From NCBI GenBank assembly GCA_029239755.1, contig JARBUI010000008.1, forward strand, positions 55,133 to 119,132: a stretch of 64,000 nt of DNA, read 5' to 3'. Shown one piece after another: positions 36,611 through 45,955 of the stretch. The position numbers and the translations under genes were made by a program. The notes beneath the pieces are model-generated. The model had not been told where the DNA came from and did no database searches. It worked only from the letters and a program-made list of their open reading frames with translations. Source of the stretch: Clostridia bacterium (lineage in GTDB: Bacteria > Bacillota > Clostridia > Lachnospirales > Cellulosilyticaceae). The first letter of the stretch is position 1. Each line of letters starts with the position of its first letter.

Positions 36611-36691
36611 TATTATGTTAACTTTAAAACCATAAAATCACCTAAAAAGTATCAACTTTTTAGGTGATTTTATGGTTTGGTTAACATAATA
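36611..36691. repeat. 81-base near-perfect inverted repeat after the sugar importer
   Basis: The outer arms TATTATGTTAAC / GTTAACATAATA flank inner arms AACCATAAAATCACC-TAAAAAGT and their complement around loop ATCA. It is much longer than the terminators elsewhere in this window and lacks a T-run after the outer arm, although inner T5 tracts exist. It could terminate transcription, stabilise mRNA or be a miniature palindromic element. Confidence 0.85.
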
Positions 36692-36942
36692 CTACGTGAA
36701 GTCAGATGCGAAATAAGAAGGATGCTAACTTCTAAACTGCAAATTTTTGTTAATTAGAGATATTTCTAAAATCTAATCATTTATCTAATTTTAATATAAT
36801 GAGAAGAGTAAACCTTGAAATATATTGATAAATAAGGACCATAATGTAGTGTGGACATTAAACTATCTTAATTGATTCAAGTTTACATAAAAACAAATTG
36901 CAGGTTGAAACAAATTTCCAATCTATATTCTCTAAGTTTATG
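36692..36942. other. non-coding interval with no recognised feature
   Basis: About 250 AT-rich bases between the long inverted repeat and the liv promoter. I see short AT palindromes around TCTAAT (36770-36796) but no convincing ORF, RNA gene or repeat. Confidence 0.5.
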
Positions 36943-36971
36943 TTGAATTATTTTTGAAGTTATATTATAAT
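36943..36971 (+). promoter_or_regulatory. promoter of the liv operon leader
   Basis: TTGAAT (36943-36948), a 17-base spacer and TATAAT (36966-36971). The transcript would start near 36978 and contain about 260 bases of leader before livK. Confidence 0.7.
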
Positions 36972-37003
36972 ACAACTATTATTAAGGATTTCAAGGTAAG
37001 GTA

Positions 37004-37036
37004 ATGATTATCCTATTATTTCGTAAGACAATTTAA
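37004..37036 (+). CDS. putative Ile/Leu-rich leader peptide of the liv operon
   Basis: A 10-codon frame reads MIILLFRKTI and stops at TAA 37034-37036; AAGGT lies seven bases before ATG. Five of ten residues are Ile or Leu, four of them consecutive, and it precedes a terminator (37074-37116) and a branched-chain amino acid importer. Such peptides control attenuation in ilv/leu operons of other bacteria. AT-rich DNA encodes Ile and Leu often, so chance is a real alternative. Confidence 0.45.
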   Translation: MIILLFRKTI

Positions 37037-37067
37037 TTATTTTGAATGATCCTAAAAGTTAATAGCA

Positions 37068-37116
37068 GAAAGCAAAGGGGCTTTCCTAAAGTAAAACTAC
37101 TTAGGAGCCCCTTTTT
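37068..37116 (+). terminator. candidate attenuator: terminator with competing hairpin in the liv leader
   Basis: The terminator stem AAAGGGGCT (37074-37082) / AGCCCCTTT (37106-37114) contains an inner CCTAA-GTA / TAC-TAGG stem and ends in T5. A competing hairpin GAAAGC (37068-37073) / GCTTTC (37080-37085) uses the terminator's 5' arm and would prevent it forming. It is located 125 bases before livK. Confidence 0.75.
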
Positions 37117-37240
37117 ATGAAATTGCTTTTAGAGTATGAATATTTATTTATATTCTTAAAGGATTAGAGTACATAGTTGTAAAATACATAGCTAATCCTA
37201 GAAGTTTATAATTAATATATTATTATTAAGGAGGAAGATT

Positions 37241-38371
37241 ATGAAATTAAAAAAGTTAATAGCAATGGTATTAAGTGGTATGATGGCTCTAGGACTAGCA
37301 GGGTGTGGGGGAAAGGATTCTGCAACAGTTAAGATTGGACTTATTACACCAAAAACAGGTCAAGTAGCTCAGTATGGGATTGCAGTTGAGAATGCAGTTA
37401 ATTTAGCAGTTGAAGAAGTTAATGCAGCTGGCGGAATTGGCGGTAAAAAAGTTGAACTCATTTCTTATGATAATAAAGCAGATGCTACTGAAAGTATTAA
37501 CATTTTTAATAGGTTAGTAGATAACGACAAAATTGTTGCTTTAGTTGGTCCAGTTATTTCATCAACTTCATTAGCAGTAGCACCGCTTGCAGATGAAAAG
37601 AAAATACCTATGATTACACCAACAGCAACGAATTTAGCAGTTACGCCAGATTATCCTTATGTATTCAGAGCATGCTATACTGATCCATATCAAGGAAGTA
37701 CTGTAGCAAAATTTGCAAGTGAAAACCTTAAGGCAAAAACTGCTGCTGTATTATACAATGCTGGAGATGACTATTCTACTGGACTTGCAGAAGCATTTAA
37801 AGCAACTTTTGAAGCAGCAGGCGGAACTATTACAAGTTACGAAGGATACACTGCAGATGATAAAGATTTTAAAGCAGTATTAACAACTATTAAAGAAAAG
37901 CAACCAGAAGTTTTATTTAATCCAGATTATTATAACACTGTTGGACTCATTGCTGGTCAAGTAAAAGAAGTTGGTTTAGAAACTATTATGCTAGGCGGAG
38001 ACGGATGGGATGATGTTCAAAAAGATTATGCAGGTGTTGTAGAAGGCTATTATTTTGCAAATCACTATGCTACAGATGATGAAGATGCAGTTGTTCAGGA
38101 TTTCATCAAAGCTTATAAAGATAAATATGAAGGCAATACACCAAATGCTTTAGGGGCGCTAGGTTATGACGCTGCAAAAATTATGATGGAAGCTATTGAA
38201 AAAGCAGGCAGTACTGATGGAGAAAAAATTCTTGCTGCACTCCAAGCTACAGATAGAGATGGGGTAACAGGTCATGTTACTTTTGATGAAAATGGAGATC
38301 CTCAAAAGAGTGTTTCTATGATAACAATTAAAGATGGCGCTTTAAAACTTGAAGCAAAAGTTGGACAGTAA
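37241..38371 (+). CDS. livK: branched-chain amino acid ABC transporter substrate-binding lipoprotein
   Basis: 376 residues; signal peptide with lipobox LGLAGC (C22). The mature part is a LivJ/LivK-type binding fold: KIGLITPKTGQVAQYGI, then NLAVEEVNAAGGIGGKKVELI and LVGPVISSTSLAVAPLADEKKIPM. The terminal domain has the usual FDENGDPQKSVSMITIKDG. These proteins capture leucine, isoleucine and valine (some prefer other amino acids or amides) outside the membrane. AAGGAGG precedes ATG. It heads the five-gene importer operon. Confidence 0.92.
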   Translation: MKLKKLIAMVLSGMMALGLAGCGGKDSATVKIGLITPKTGQVAQYGIAVENAVNLAVEEVNAAGGIGGKKVELISYDNKADATESINIFNRLVDNDKIVALVGPVISSTSLAVAPLADEKKIPMITPTATNLAVTPDYPYVFRACYTDPYQGSTVAKFASENLKAKTAAVLYNAGDDYSTGLAEAFKATFEAAGGTITSYEGYTADDKDFKAVLTTIKEKQPEVLFNPDYYNTVGLIAGQVKEVGLETIMLGGDGWDDVQKDYAGVVEGYYFANHYATDDEDAVVQDFIKAYKDKYEGNTPNALGALGYDAAKIMMEAIEKAGSTDGEKILAALQATDRDGVTGHVTFDENGDPQKSVSMITIKDGALKLEAKVGQ

Positions 38372-38524
38372 AAGAGATATCTTCACATTTCAAGTCAATC
38401 CTTTTAAATAGATAAATATTAGGATGAGTTGGCAGGAGGGGGAGAATAAGATTTGTTTTCTCCCTCCATTTTTGTGAAATATTTTAGCATGAATATAAAT
38501 ATTAAAAAGAGAAGAGGTGGCAAG

Positions 38525-39406
38525 ATGAGTGGATTTATTCAACAATTAATTAATGGTATTCATGTAGGCAGTATTTATGCACTAATTGCTCTTGGTTATA
38601 CAATGGTTTATGGTATTGTAAAGCTTATTAACTTTGCCCATGGAGACATCTTGATGATGGGGGGATATTTTGGATTATTAAGTATAATAGTTCTGAACTT
38701 ACCGTTCGGACTCGCTATTATTGTTGCAATGATTATTTGTGCATTATTAGGGATGCTTATCGATGTTATTGCCTATAAGCCTTTAAGGAATGCACCAAGA
38801 ATATCAGCTTTGATCACAGCACTTGGAGTAAGCTTATTTTTAGAAAATTTCTTTAGAGTAATATTTGGAGCAGAACCAAAAAAAATGCCTAATATTCCAT
38901 CATTAGAAGGTGCTTTAAGCTTTGGGAATATTAGCCTTTCGTATGTAACTATTTTAACAGTAGTCTTATCTATTGTATTTATGATAGGTCTTCAATTTAC
39001 GGTAAAGAAGACAAAAGTTGGAAAAGCTATGAGAGCTGTTTCAGAAGATAAAGAGGCAGCAAGGCTTATGGGAGTTAACGTTAATAAGACAATTTCACTC
39101 ACATTTGCGCTAGGGTCAGCTTTAGGCGCTTTAGGTGGTGTTTTATATAGTGTTGCCTACTATCAGGTGGAGCCTTACATGGGAATTATGCCAGGATTAA
39201 AGGCGTTTGTTGCAGCTGTTTTAGGAGGAATAGGTATCATTCCTGGAGCTATGCTAGGTGGATTTGTTATGGGACTTATTGAAAGCCTTTCGAAAGGATA
39301 TATTTCATCCAGTTGGTCTAATGCTATTGTTTTTGGAATTCTAATTTTGGTACTCTTATTTAAACCAGCAGGCATTTTGGGTAAAAATGTCAGAGAGAAA
39401 GTGTAG
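38525..39406 (+). CDS. livH: branched-chain amino acid ABC transporter permease LivH
   Basis: 293 residues from ATG at 38525 (AGAGGTGG upstream); the longer frame from 38453 adds a segment without homology. About eight helices. The N-terminal QQLINGIHVGSIYALIALG and YGIVKLINFAHGDILMMG are the LivH signature, and GLKAFVAAVLGGIGIIPGAM lies near the end. It pairs with LivM in the membrane. Confidence 0.94.
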   Translation: MSGFIQQLINGIHVGSIYALIALGYTMVYGIVKLINFAHGDILMMGGYFGLLSIIVLNLPFGLAIIVAMIICALLGMLIDVIAYKPLRNAPRISALITALGVSLFLENFFRVIFGAEPKKMPNIPSLEGALSFGNISLSYVTILTVVLSIVFMIGLQFTVKKTKVGKAMRAVSEDKEAARLMGVNVNKTISLTFALGSALGALGGVLYSVAYYQVEPYMGIMPGLKAFVAAVLGGIGIIPGAMLGGFVMGLIESLSKGYISSSWSNAIVFGILILVLLFKPAGILGKNVREKV

Positions 39407-39415
39407 GTGAGACAG

Positions 39416-40402
39416 ATGAAAAAGTGGCAGGAGTATGGTATTACACTTATAGGAGTTATCCTATTGTATTTGATTCTGTTCCTATTAATGGCTACAGGGG
39501 TTATCAATGGATATCTTAAAGGAGTTCTAGTATTAGTAGGTATTAACATTGTTGCAGCTGCAAGCTTAAATTTTGCGACTGGATATCTTGGACAATTAGC
39601 TCTTGGACATGCGGGGTTTATGGCAATAGGGGCTTATACAGCAGGCTTATTTATGCAAATGATAAAAGGACTTAGTTTACCAACAGATATCTCACTTGTT
39701 ATAGCACTTATTATTGGGGGAGCTATGGCAGCATTTTTGGGAGTGCTCATTGGTATCCCAGCGCTTCGACTAAGAGGAGATTATTTAGGTATTGTTACAC
39801 TTGGATTTGGTGAAATTATAAGAATTGCCATTTTTAACTTGGAGTTTACAGGAGGGGCCAGAGGTTTTAGAGGATATCCTGGATCAGTAAACTTTACTAA
39901 GATGTATATTATTGTGGCTATTGTACTTACTGTACTATTTCTTCTTATTCGTTCAAGACATGGCAGGGCCATTGTATCGATTAGAGAAGATGAAATTGCA
40001 GCGGAAGCAGTTGGAGTGCCTACAACTTTCTATAAAATCTTTGGATTTGCAACATCAGCTTTTTTTGCTGGAATAGCAGGGGGAGCACTTGCTTTTTATC
40101 AAAGAATGATTGACCCTAAAAAGTTTACTTTTATGTATTCTGTTGAAATCTTTATTATCGTTGTATTAGGCGGGATGGGCAGTTTAACTGGTACTGTTGC
40201 TGCAGCGGTTATATTAGGAGTTCTAAATGAGTTCCTGCACGTTATTGACCAGTGGAGACTTGTTATCTATTCTATTCTCCTTATTATTATGATGATTTTC
40301 AGACCAGAAGGACTATTAGGAAATAAAGAATTTTCCTTTATTGGATTTATTAGATGGGCAAGGAAACGTTTTAAAAAACCTACTCAAGAGGAGGTGCAAT
40401 AA
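39416..40402 (+). CDS. livM: branched-chain amino acid ABC transporter permease LivM
   Basis: 328 residues from ATG at 39416 (AGGTGAG upstream; GTG at 39407 is the alternative). NFATGYLGQLALGHAGFMAIGAY and IGIPALRLRGDYLGIVTLGFGEI are the LivM signatures, followed by AIVSIREDEIAAEAVGV. Its stop shares one base with the start of livG. Confidence 0.94.
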   Translation: MKKWQEYGITLIGVILLYLILFLLMATGVINGYLKGVLVLVGINIVAAASLNFATGYLGQLALGHAGFMAIGAYTAGLFMQMIKGLSLPTDISLVIALIIGGAMAAFLGVLIGIPALRLRGDYLGIVTLGFGEIIRIAIFNLEFTGGARGFRGYPGSVNFTKMYIIVAIVLTVLFLLIRSRHGRAIVSIREDEIAAEAVGVPTTFYKIFGFATSAFFAGIAGGALAFYQRMIDPKKFTFMYSVEIFIIVVLGGMGSLTGTVAAAVILGVLNEFLHVIDQWRLVIYSILLIIMMIFRPEGLLGNKEFSFIGFIRWARKRFKKPTQEEVQ

Positions 40403-41166
40403 TGGCGCTATTAGAAACTAGAAACTTAGGGATTACATTTGGTGGACTAAGAGCAGTTGGAGAATTTGAAGTAACTATCGAAAAGAATGAGTTAGTAGGC
40501 CTTATTGGACCGAATGGTGCAGGAAAAACAACGATTTTTAATCTTTTAACAGGGGTATATCTTCCAACTGAAGGAGATATACTGCTTAATGGGGAAAGTA
40601 TTGTAGGATTAAAGCCTTATCAAATTGTAAAAAAAGGACTTACAAGAACTTTCCAAAACATCCGTTTGTTTAAGGAATTAACAGTACTTGATAATGTTAA
40701 AATTGCTTTCCATCATAAAATGGAATACGGCGTTGCGAATGCTATTTTTAGACTGCCTGGTACACGTTTTTGGAAAGAAGAAAAGGAAATAGATGAGAAA
40801 GCCAGAAAACTTCTAGCAGTTTTTAAAATGGAAGGCAGTGCTAATCAGCTTGCTAAAAACCTTCCTTATGGAGAGCAGAGAAAGCTTGAAATCGCAAGGG
40901 GACTCGCGGCAGAACCTAAGCTGTTATTACTAGATGAGCCAGCGGCAGGGATGAATCCACAAGAAACTAAAGAATTGATGGAAACTATTCATTTTATAAG
41001 AAAGAACTTTGATGTGTCAATTCTTCTGATTGAGCACGATATGCATTTAGTCATGGGAATTTGTGAAAGAATTATTGTTATTGATTATGGTATGATTATT
41101 GCTAAGGGGCTTCCTGATGAAATAAAAGCAAATGAAAAAGTTATTGGCGCATATCTAGGAAATTAG
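40402..41166 (+). CDS. livG: branched-chain amino acid ABC transporter ATPase LivG
   Basis: 254 residues. Walker A GPNGAGKTT, the LivG-specific RTFQNIRLF segment, signature LPYGEQRKLEIARGLA, Walker B LLLLDEPAAGMNPQE and the H-loop IEHD. ATG overlaps the livM stop (TAATG), with GAGGAGGTG upstream. It forms the heterodimeric motor with LivF. Confidence 0.95.
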   Translation: MALLETRNLGITFGGLRAVGEFEVTIEKNELVGLIGPNGAGKTTIFNLLTGVYLPTEGDILLNGESIVGLKPYQIVKKGLTRTFQNIRLFKELTVLDNVKIAFHHKMEYGVANAIFRLPGTRFWKEEKEIDEKARKLLAVFKMEGSANQLAKNLPYGEQRKLEIARGLAAEPKLLLLDEPAAGMNPQETKELMETIHFIRKNFDVSILLIEHDMHLVMGICERIIVIDYGMIIAKGLPDEIKANEKVIGAYLGN

Positions 41167-41177
41167 GAGGTGAGGAC

Positions 41178-41879
41178 ATGTTAAAGGTAGATAATATAGA
41201 GGTCTATTATGGAGCTATTCATGCTATAAAAGGCGTTAGTTTTGAGGTTGAAAAGGGTCAAATCGTGACATTGATTGGAGCTAATGGAGCAGGTAAGACT
41301 ACTATTATGCATACAGTATCAGGTCTTATTAAGCCTCAAACAGGAACTATTTCATTTTCAGGATCAGATATTACGCATACTAGAGCACATACGATTGTAG
41401 AGATGGGCATGGCGCATGTACCAGAAGGCAGGCGTGTATTTGCTAAGATGACTGTAAAAGAGAATCTTGAGATGGGAGCTTATACTAGGAAAAACAAGGC
41501 GGATTTGGATGCTGATTTTGATATGGTATATGGAAGGTTTCCAAGGCTTAAAGAAAGAAGAAAGCAATTAGCAGGAACTATGAGCGGAGGAGAACAACAA
41601 ATGCTTGCTATAGCAAGAGCATTAATGTCTAAGCCTACACTTATGCTTTTGGATGAACCTTCAATGGGGCTTGCGCCTATTTTAGTAGATGAGGTATTTA
41701 GTATTATTAAAGATATTAACAAGAGCGGAACAACAATACTTCTTGTAGAGCAAAATGCTCATAAAGCTCTTAATATTGCAGATAAGGCCTATGTTTTAGA
41801 AACTGGGAAAATCGTATTATCTGGGGATGCTAAAGAAATGTTAAACGATGAAGCTGTTAAAAAAGCATATTTAGGATAA
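41178..41879 (+). CDS. livF: branched-chain amino acid ABC transporter ATPase LivF
   Basis: 233 residues. Walker A GANGAGKTT, the LivF hallmark GMAHVPEGRRVFAKMTVKEN, signature MSGGEQQMLAIARALM, Walker B LMLLDEPSMGLAP and VEQNAHKAL. It is the last gene of the liv operon, eleven bases after livG, and is followed by a terminator. Confidence 0.95.
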   Translation: MLKVDNIEVYYGAIHAIKGVSFEVEKGQIVTLIGANGAGKTTIMHTVSGLIKPQTGTISFSGSDITHTRAHTIVEMGMAHVPEGRRVFAKMTVKENLEMGAYTRKNKADLDADFDMVYGRFPRLKERRKQLAGTMSGGEQQMLAIARALMSKPTLMLLDEPSMGLAPILVDEVFSIIKDINKSGTTILLVEQNAHKALNIADKAYVLETGKIVLSGDAKEMLNDEAVKKAYLG

Positions 41880-41885
41880 AAGTAT

Positions 41886-41953
41886 AAAAAAACACCTTCT
41901 TAGTACTATGAGAGTAAGAATCTACTCGAGTAATACTAAAAAGGTGTTTTTTT
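41886..41953. terminator. bidirectional terminator after livF
   Basis: Stem AAAAACACCTT-TTAGTA against TACTAA-AAGGTGTTTTT with an inner imperfect hairpin. The stop of the convergent gene lies within the 3' arm. Confidence 0.85.
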
Positions 41954-42454
41954 ATTTTTTATAGGCATTTGCGTAAGTGTTAGAATAAAGTCTATCATAA
42001 GATATATAAGAACAATAGGATAAATGGCATGCCATATAAAAAGTAAAGATGTATAAAATGCAGATAGAATAGGATGGATAAAAAATACAAGTATTGCAGA
42101 CAGAAGACCCCAATAAAGGGAAAACTTTAAACAGATGTAGCCTTTGTAATTAAAATGTTCTTCATCATAACTCCAGAAGTGAATGTTATAGAAATGATCC
42201 ATTAACCATGCGGTAATATACTCGATAAAGGTTGGAATAGTAAAAGCTGCTAAAAAAAAGAGACCAAGGGGCAGATGTTCCTTCGAAATAATTAATAAGA
42301 GAGCTGCAAAGCCATACATCGGTTTAATAGGGATCATTAAAAAATTTGGCTTTATAAACCTTCCCTGAGTTATGAGGTTAAAGAGACCTTCAATGATCCA
42401 ACCGATGAAACTATAAATAATAAAATAAAACAATAATCTTTGAAACTCATGCAC
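41936..42454 (-). CDS. CmpB-type putative ABC transporter permease / multispan membrane protein
   Basis: About 172 residues from GTG at 42454, for which AGGTG is well spaced; a GTG at 42463 is the longest frame. About five helices. Motifs FIIYSFIGWIIEGLF, PIKPMYGFAALLL, FIEYITAWLMDHF, FWSYDEEHFNYKGYICLKFS and LYWG match the ABC_trans_CmpB family, whose function is poorly defined despite the name. It ends inside the terminator shared with livF and is probably monocistronic. Confidence 0.78.
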   Translation of the reverse strand: MHEFQRLLFYFIIYSFIGWIIEGLFNLITQGRFIKPNFLMIPIKPMYGFAALLLIISKEHLPLGLFFLAAFTIPTFIEYITAWLMDHFYNIHFWSYDEEHFNYKGYICLKFSLYWGLLSAILVFFIHPILSAFYTSLLFIWHAIYPIVLIYLMIDFILTLTQMPIKNKKTPF

Positions 42455-42521
42455 GGACGTCACACCTATCTATATATAAAAATTTATATATAGTATAGAC
42501 ATAACCACTAAAAGTTACACA

Positions 42522-43454
42522 CTACATTTTTTTATTGATCCATTCTAATAAATAAGTATATACATCATGTTTATTAACTTCATTGAGTATTTCATGCCGC
42601 CTAGCGGGAAAGAATTTTAAAGTAGTATCTTGTAAGTTAAGCTGGGTATAAAATTTATGAAGCTTAGTAACAGACTTACCATAGTTTCCCACAGGATCCA
42701 TATCACCGGATACTATAAGAAGTGCAATATCTTTTCTTATTTGCACTAGTCTATTCTTCTTGTAAAGGTTGTTGAATCCTTTAAAAAGATAATAATAAAA
42801 GTTAATAGAAAAAACAGTTCCGCAATAAGGGTCCTTTTCATACTTTTCAACTTCATTTTTATCAGAAGACAGCCATCTAAAGGCTGAAACCGAATCTGTA
42901 AATTTCTTATTATAGGTACCAAAGGATAAAAGAGTAAGGAGGTTATCAGGCTTTCTTTCATCAGATAAATGATATTGAATAGATGCAATAAGTGAACCTA
43001 GTGTTATTTGTAATCCTTTTTGCATGGCACTTCCGGATAGAATCATAGCATGTATTTGATTTGAGTATCGCGTGAGATATTCTTGTGCAACAAATGAGCC
43101 AAAACTATGGCCCAAAACGATAATAGGCAAAGAGGGATAGGTATTTTGGATTAACTTAGTAATCAAGTGTTCATCTTCAACAATGTGGTTAAAGCCATCT
43201 GGGCCAATATATCCAAGGTTAGTGATCTCGCCTGCTGTTTTGCCATGACCGAGATGATCATTGGCGTAGACAATAAAACCTTCTTGATTAAGAAAGTTTG
43301 CAAAGTCACTATACCTTTTGGCATGTTCACACATACCATGAAAAATTTGTATAACGCCTTTAGGTATTTTAACTTCATCCCAGATATAAGTAAAGATGTC
43401 TTTATCATTAAATCCTTTAATAAACATAGTTTTATTATACGTATTTGTCATCAT
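42522..43454 (-). CDS. alpha/beta hydrolase, monoacylglycerol-lipase-like
   Basis: 310 residues from ATG at 43454 with GGGAGG upstream; the 58-residue extension from 43628 is AT-rich noise. Nucleophile motif GHSFGS, oxyanion region IFHGMCEHAKRYSDFANFL, active-site Asp in SGDMDPVGNYGKSV and His in RRHEILNE. The HGMCEH and DHLGHGKT segments are those of the serine aminopeptidase S33/Hydrolase_4 (lysophospholipase/monoglyceride lipase) group. There is no signal peptide, so it is cytoplasmic. Physiological substrate is unknown. Confidence 0.88.
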   Translation of the reverse strand: MMTNTYNKTMFIKGFNDKDIFTYIWDEVKIPKGVIQIFHGMCEHAKRYSDFANFLNQEGFIVYANDHLGHGKTAGEITNLGYIGPDGFNHIVEDEHLITKLIQNTYPSLPIIVLGHSFGSFVAQEYLTRYSNQIHAMILSGSAMQKGLQITLGSLIASIQYHLSDERKPDNLLTLLSFGTYNKKFTDSVSAFRWLSSDKNEVEKYEKDPYCGTVFSINFYYYLFKGFNNLYKKNRLVQIRKDIALLIVSGDMDPVGNYGKSVTKLHKFYTQLNLQDTTLKFFPARRHEILNEVNKHDVYTYLLEWINKKM

Positions 43455-43725
43455 ATAGACCTCCCTTAGATCTATTGTATTACTATTTAAATGGGTCTGT
43501 AAATAGCTGGGGAACTTAAAGTGATGTGTATGAGATTTGCAAATAGTAAGATTAAAATAATTAGTTAAGTATTTGGGTAGTATATGCAAAATAAGGTATA
43601 AAAATTTTAATAAATTATTGTAATCCATAAGATTATCTATCCCAATGGGTGTAATAATGTTATAATGAAGGGCAAACTTATAGTAAAAAATACATTTATC
43701 AACAAGATAAGCAGGTGAATAGAGA

Positions 43726-45648
43726 ATGCAGAAAGATTTTTTGCCAATTAGTAAGGAAGATATGAAAAAACGAGGCTGGGAGCAATTAGACTTTGTTATT
43801 GTAACAGCAGATGCCTATATAGATCACCACAGTTTTGGAACTGCTATTATTTCAAGAGTACTTGAGGCAGCAGGTTATAAAGTAGGTATTATAGCACAGC
43901 CCAATTGGAAAGATACAGAAGATTTTATGAAGCTTGGCAGACCTAGATTAGCTTTTTTGGTAAATGGAGGTAATATGGACTCTATGGTTAATCATTATAC
44001 GGTAAGCAAAAAGCTTAGAGAGAGAGACTTTTATTCGCCAGGTGGAAAGATGGGGCTTCGTCCAGACAGAGCAACAATAGTCTATTGTAACCGTATTAGA
44101 GAAGCTTATAAAAATATAGATATTGTTATTGGTGGTATAGAAGCAAGCCTTAGAAGATTCGCTCATTATGACTATTGGAGTGATAGAGTAAGAAAATCTA
44201 TCCTTGTTGATAGTGGGGCAGATTTACTCATATATGGTATGAGTGAAAGACAAATTGTCGAAGTTGCCCATGCTTTAAACAATGGACTTGCTGCAAGATA
44301 TATCAGATATGTGAATGGAATATGCTATATAGCTGATAGTGTGGAAGAAGTTTATGATTATATACAAATTCCTTCCTATAAGCAAGTATGTGAAGACAAA
44401 ATAAAGTATGCCGAGGCTTTTAGAATTCAATATGATGAACAGGACCCTGTTAGAGGAAGAACCATTTTGCAAGAACATAGCGGGAAATATCTTGTGCAGA
44501 ATAAACCAGAATTACCTCTTACAAGAGAAGAACTGGATAAGGTTTATGCACTTCCTTACATGAAGGATTATCATCCTATTTATGAAAAAGACGGCGGAGT
44601 ACCAGCTATAGAAGAGGTTAAATTTAGCTTAGTAAGTGCAAGAGGATGTTTTGGAAGTTGTTCTTTTTGTGCACTTACTTTTCATCAAGGAAGAATTGTA
44701 CAAAGCAGGAGTGAAAGTTCCATTCTTCAAGAAGCAGAGGAAATAACTGCTCTTACAGGCTTCAAGGGTTATATTCATGATGTAGGAGGACCAACAGCTA
44801 ATTTTAGATTTCCAGCGTGTGCTAAACAGCTAAAGCATGGGGCATGTAAAGATAAACAGTGCCTGTCGCCTAATCCTTGTAAGCAGCTTCAAGTAGACCA
44901 CAGTGAATATCTGGGCATACTCAGGAAGCTAAGAGAAGTTCCGAAAGTCAAAAAGGTATTTGTTCGTTCAGGGCTCAGGTATGATTATATTATGGCTGAT
45001 AAAAATGATGTGTTCTTAAAAGAACTTTTAGAACATCATGTAAGCGGACAATTAAAAGTAGCTCCTGAACATGTAGCACCTGAAGTGCTTAAGTATATGG
45101 GTAAACCAGCAGGCAGTACTTTTAATAAATTCTGTGAGAAGTTTGACAGCATCAATGAGAAGTTAGGTAAAAAACAATATATTATTCCGTATCTTATGTC
45201 AAGTCATCCAGGAAGTACACTGCATTCAGCTATTAAACTAGCGGAGTATTTAAGGGATATACGCTATCAGCCAGAACAGGTACAGGACTTTTATCCAACA
45301 CCAGGAACTCTTTCAACAACTATGTATTATACTGGGCTAGATCCTTTAACTATGCAGCCAGTCTATGTTCCTAAAAGTAAAAGTGAAAAGGCTATGCAAA
45401 GAGCACTGCTGCAATATAGTAATCCTAAGAAATATGACATTGTACATGAGGCACTTATGCTGGCAGGAAGAGAAGACCTTATTGGAAATGGACCTAAATG
45501 TTTAATTAGACCAAGAGACTATAAAAGAGCAGCAGGGAAAAGCAAATCCTCTCAAGGAATAGTAAAGAGTACAGCTAAGAACAAGTCATCAAAGAGCAGA
45601 AACACAGATAAGAAGGGGTCTTCAAAGCATCATAGGAAAAATAGATAG
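43726..45648 (+). CDS. YgiQ-family radical SAM protein
   Basis: 640 residues. An N-terminal B12-binding-like UPF0313 region starts [39 protein letters not shown] (described in pieces). Radical SAM cluster cysteines are C308, C312 and C315 ([20 protein letters not shown]). The C-terminal domain contains [20 protein letters not shown] and ends in a Lys/Ser-rich tail (about 605-640) suggestive of RNA or nucleic acid contact. Function of YgiQ proteins is not established. AGCAGGTG lies before ATG. A terminator follows. Confidence 0.93.
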   Translation: MQKDFLPISKEDMKKRGWEQLDFVIVTADAYIDHHSFGTAIISRVLEAAGYKVGIIAQPNWKDTEDFMKLGRPRLAFLVNGGNMDSMVNHYTVSKKLRERDFYSPGGKMGLRPDRATIVYCNRIREAYKNIDIVIGGIEASLRRFAHYDYWSDRVRKSILVDSGADLLIYGMSERQIVEVAHALNNGLAARYIRYVNGICYIADSVEEVYDYIQIPSYKQVCEDKIKYAEAFRIQYDEQDPVRGRTILQEHSGKYLVQNKPELPLTREELDKVYALPYMKDYHPIYEKDGGVPAIEEVKFSLVSARGCFGSCSFCALTFHQGRIVQSRSESSILQEAEEITALTGFKGYIHDVGGPTANFRFPACAKQLKHGACKDKQCLSPNPCKQLQVDHSEYLGILRKLREVPKVKKVFVRSGLRYDYIMADKNDVFLKELLEHHVSGQLKVAPEHVAPEVLKYMGKPAGSTFNKFCEKFDSINEKLGKKQYIIPYLMSSHPGSTLHSAIKLAEYLRDIRYQPEQVQDFYPTPGTLSTTMYYTGLDPLTMQPVYVPKSKSEKAMQRALLQYSNPKKYDIVHEALMLAGREDLIGNGPKCLIRPRDYKRAAGKSKSSQGIVKSTAKNKSSKSRNTDKKGSSKHHRKNR

Positions 45649-45673
45649 TATAAAAGTTAATCCATAAAAAAGC

Positions 45674-45700
45674 GTGTATCTTTAAGATATACCTTTTTTT
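45674..45700 (+). terminator. terminator after the YgiQ gene
   Basis: Stem GTGTATC / GATATAC with one G-U pair, loop TTTAA, then C and T7. Confidence 0.8.
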
Positions 45701-45758
45701 ATGAAATAAGAAAGTTCACTTTGTCAGCAAGGGACCAAACTTTCCTGTTTCACAATCG

Positions 45759-45782
45759 CGTGCGTTTTCTGCACGTTTTTTT
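45759..45782 (+). terminator. second terminator-like hairpin 59 bases further on
   Basis: Stem CGTGC / GCACG with a seven-base loop, followed by T7. The stretch between the two terminators also carries GAAAGTT (45710-45716) / AACTTTC (45738-45744). It may back up the first terminator or end a very small RNA; no promoter between them is convincing. Confidence 0.6.
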
Positions 45783-45955
45783 ATGAAAAATTTTTAGTGG
45801 CTTTCAATAAAGTATAAAATGTTATATAATAATAGATAATTCTTTAAAAAATATGAAGCATGATAAGATACAAGTACATATAGGTGTAAGCATTGTCGAA
45901 AAAAATCATTTAAATTTAGAATGCGATTATACTAAGCAGTGAGAAGAGGTATAGA

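Noticed and set aside
38453..38524. Upstream start for LivH
   Set aside because: The added 24 residues are not part of the family and lack a ribosome site; ATG 38525 has AGAGGTGG.
43455..43628. 58-residue N-terminal extension of the alpha/beta hydrolase
   Set aside because: ATG 43454 has a strong GGGAGG site and matches family starts; the extension is AT-rich intergenic sequence.
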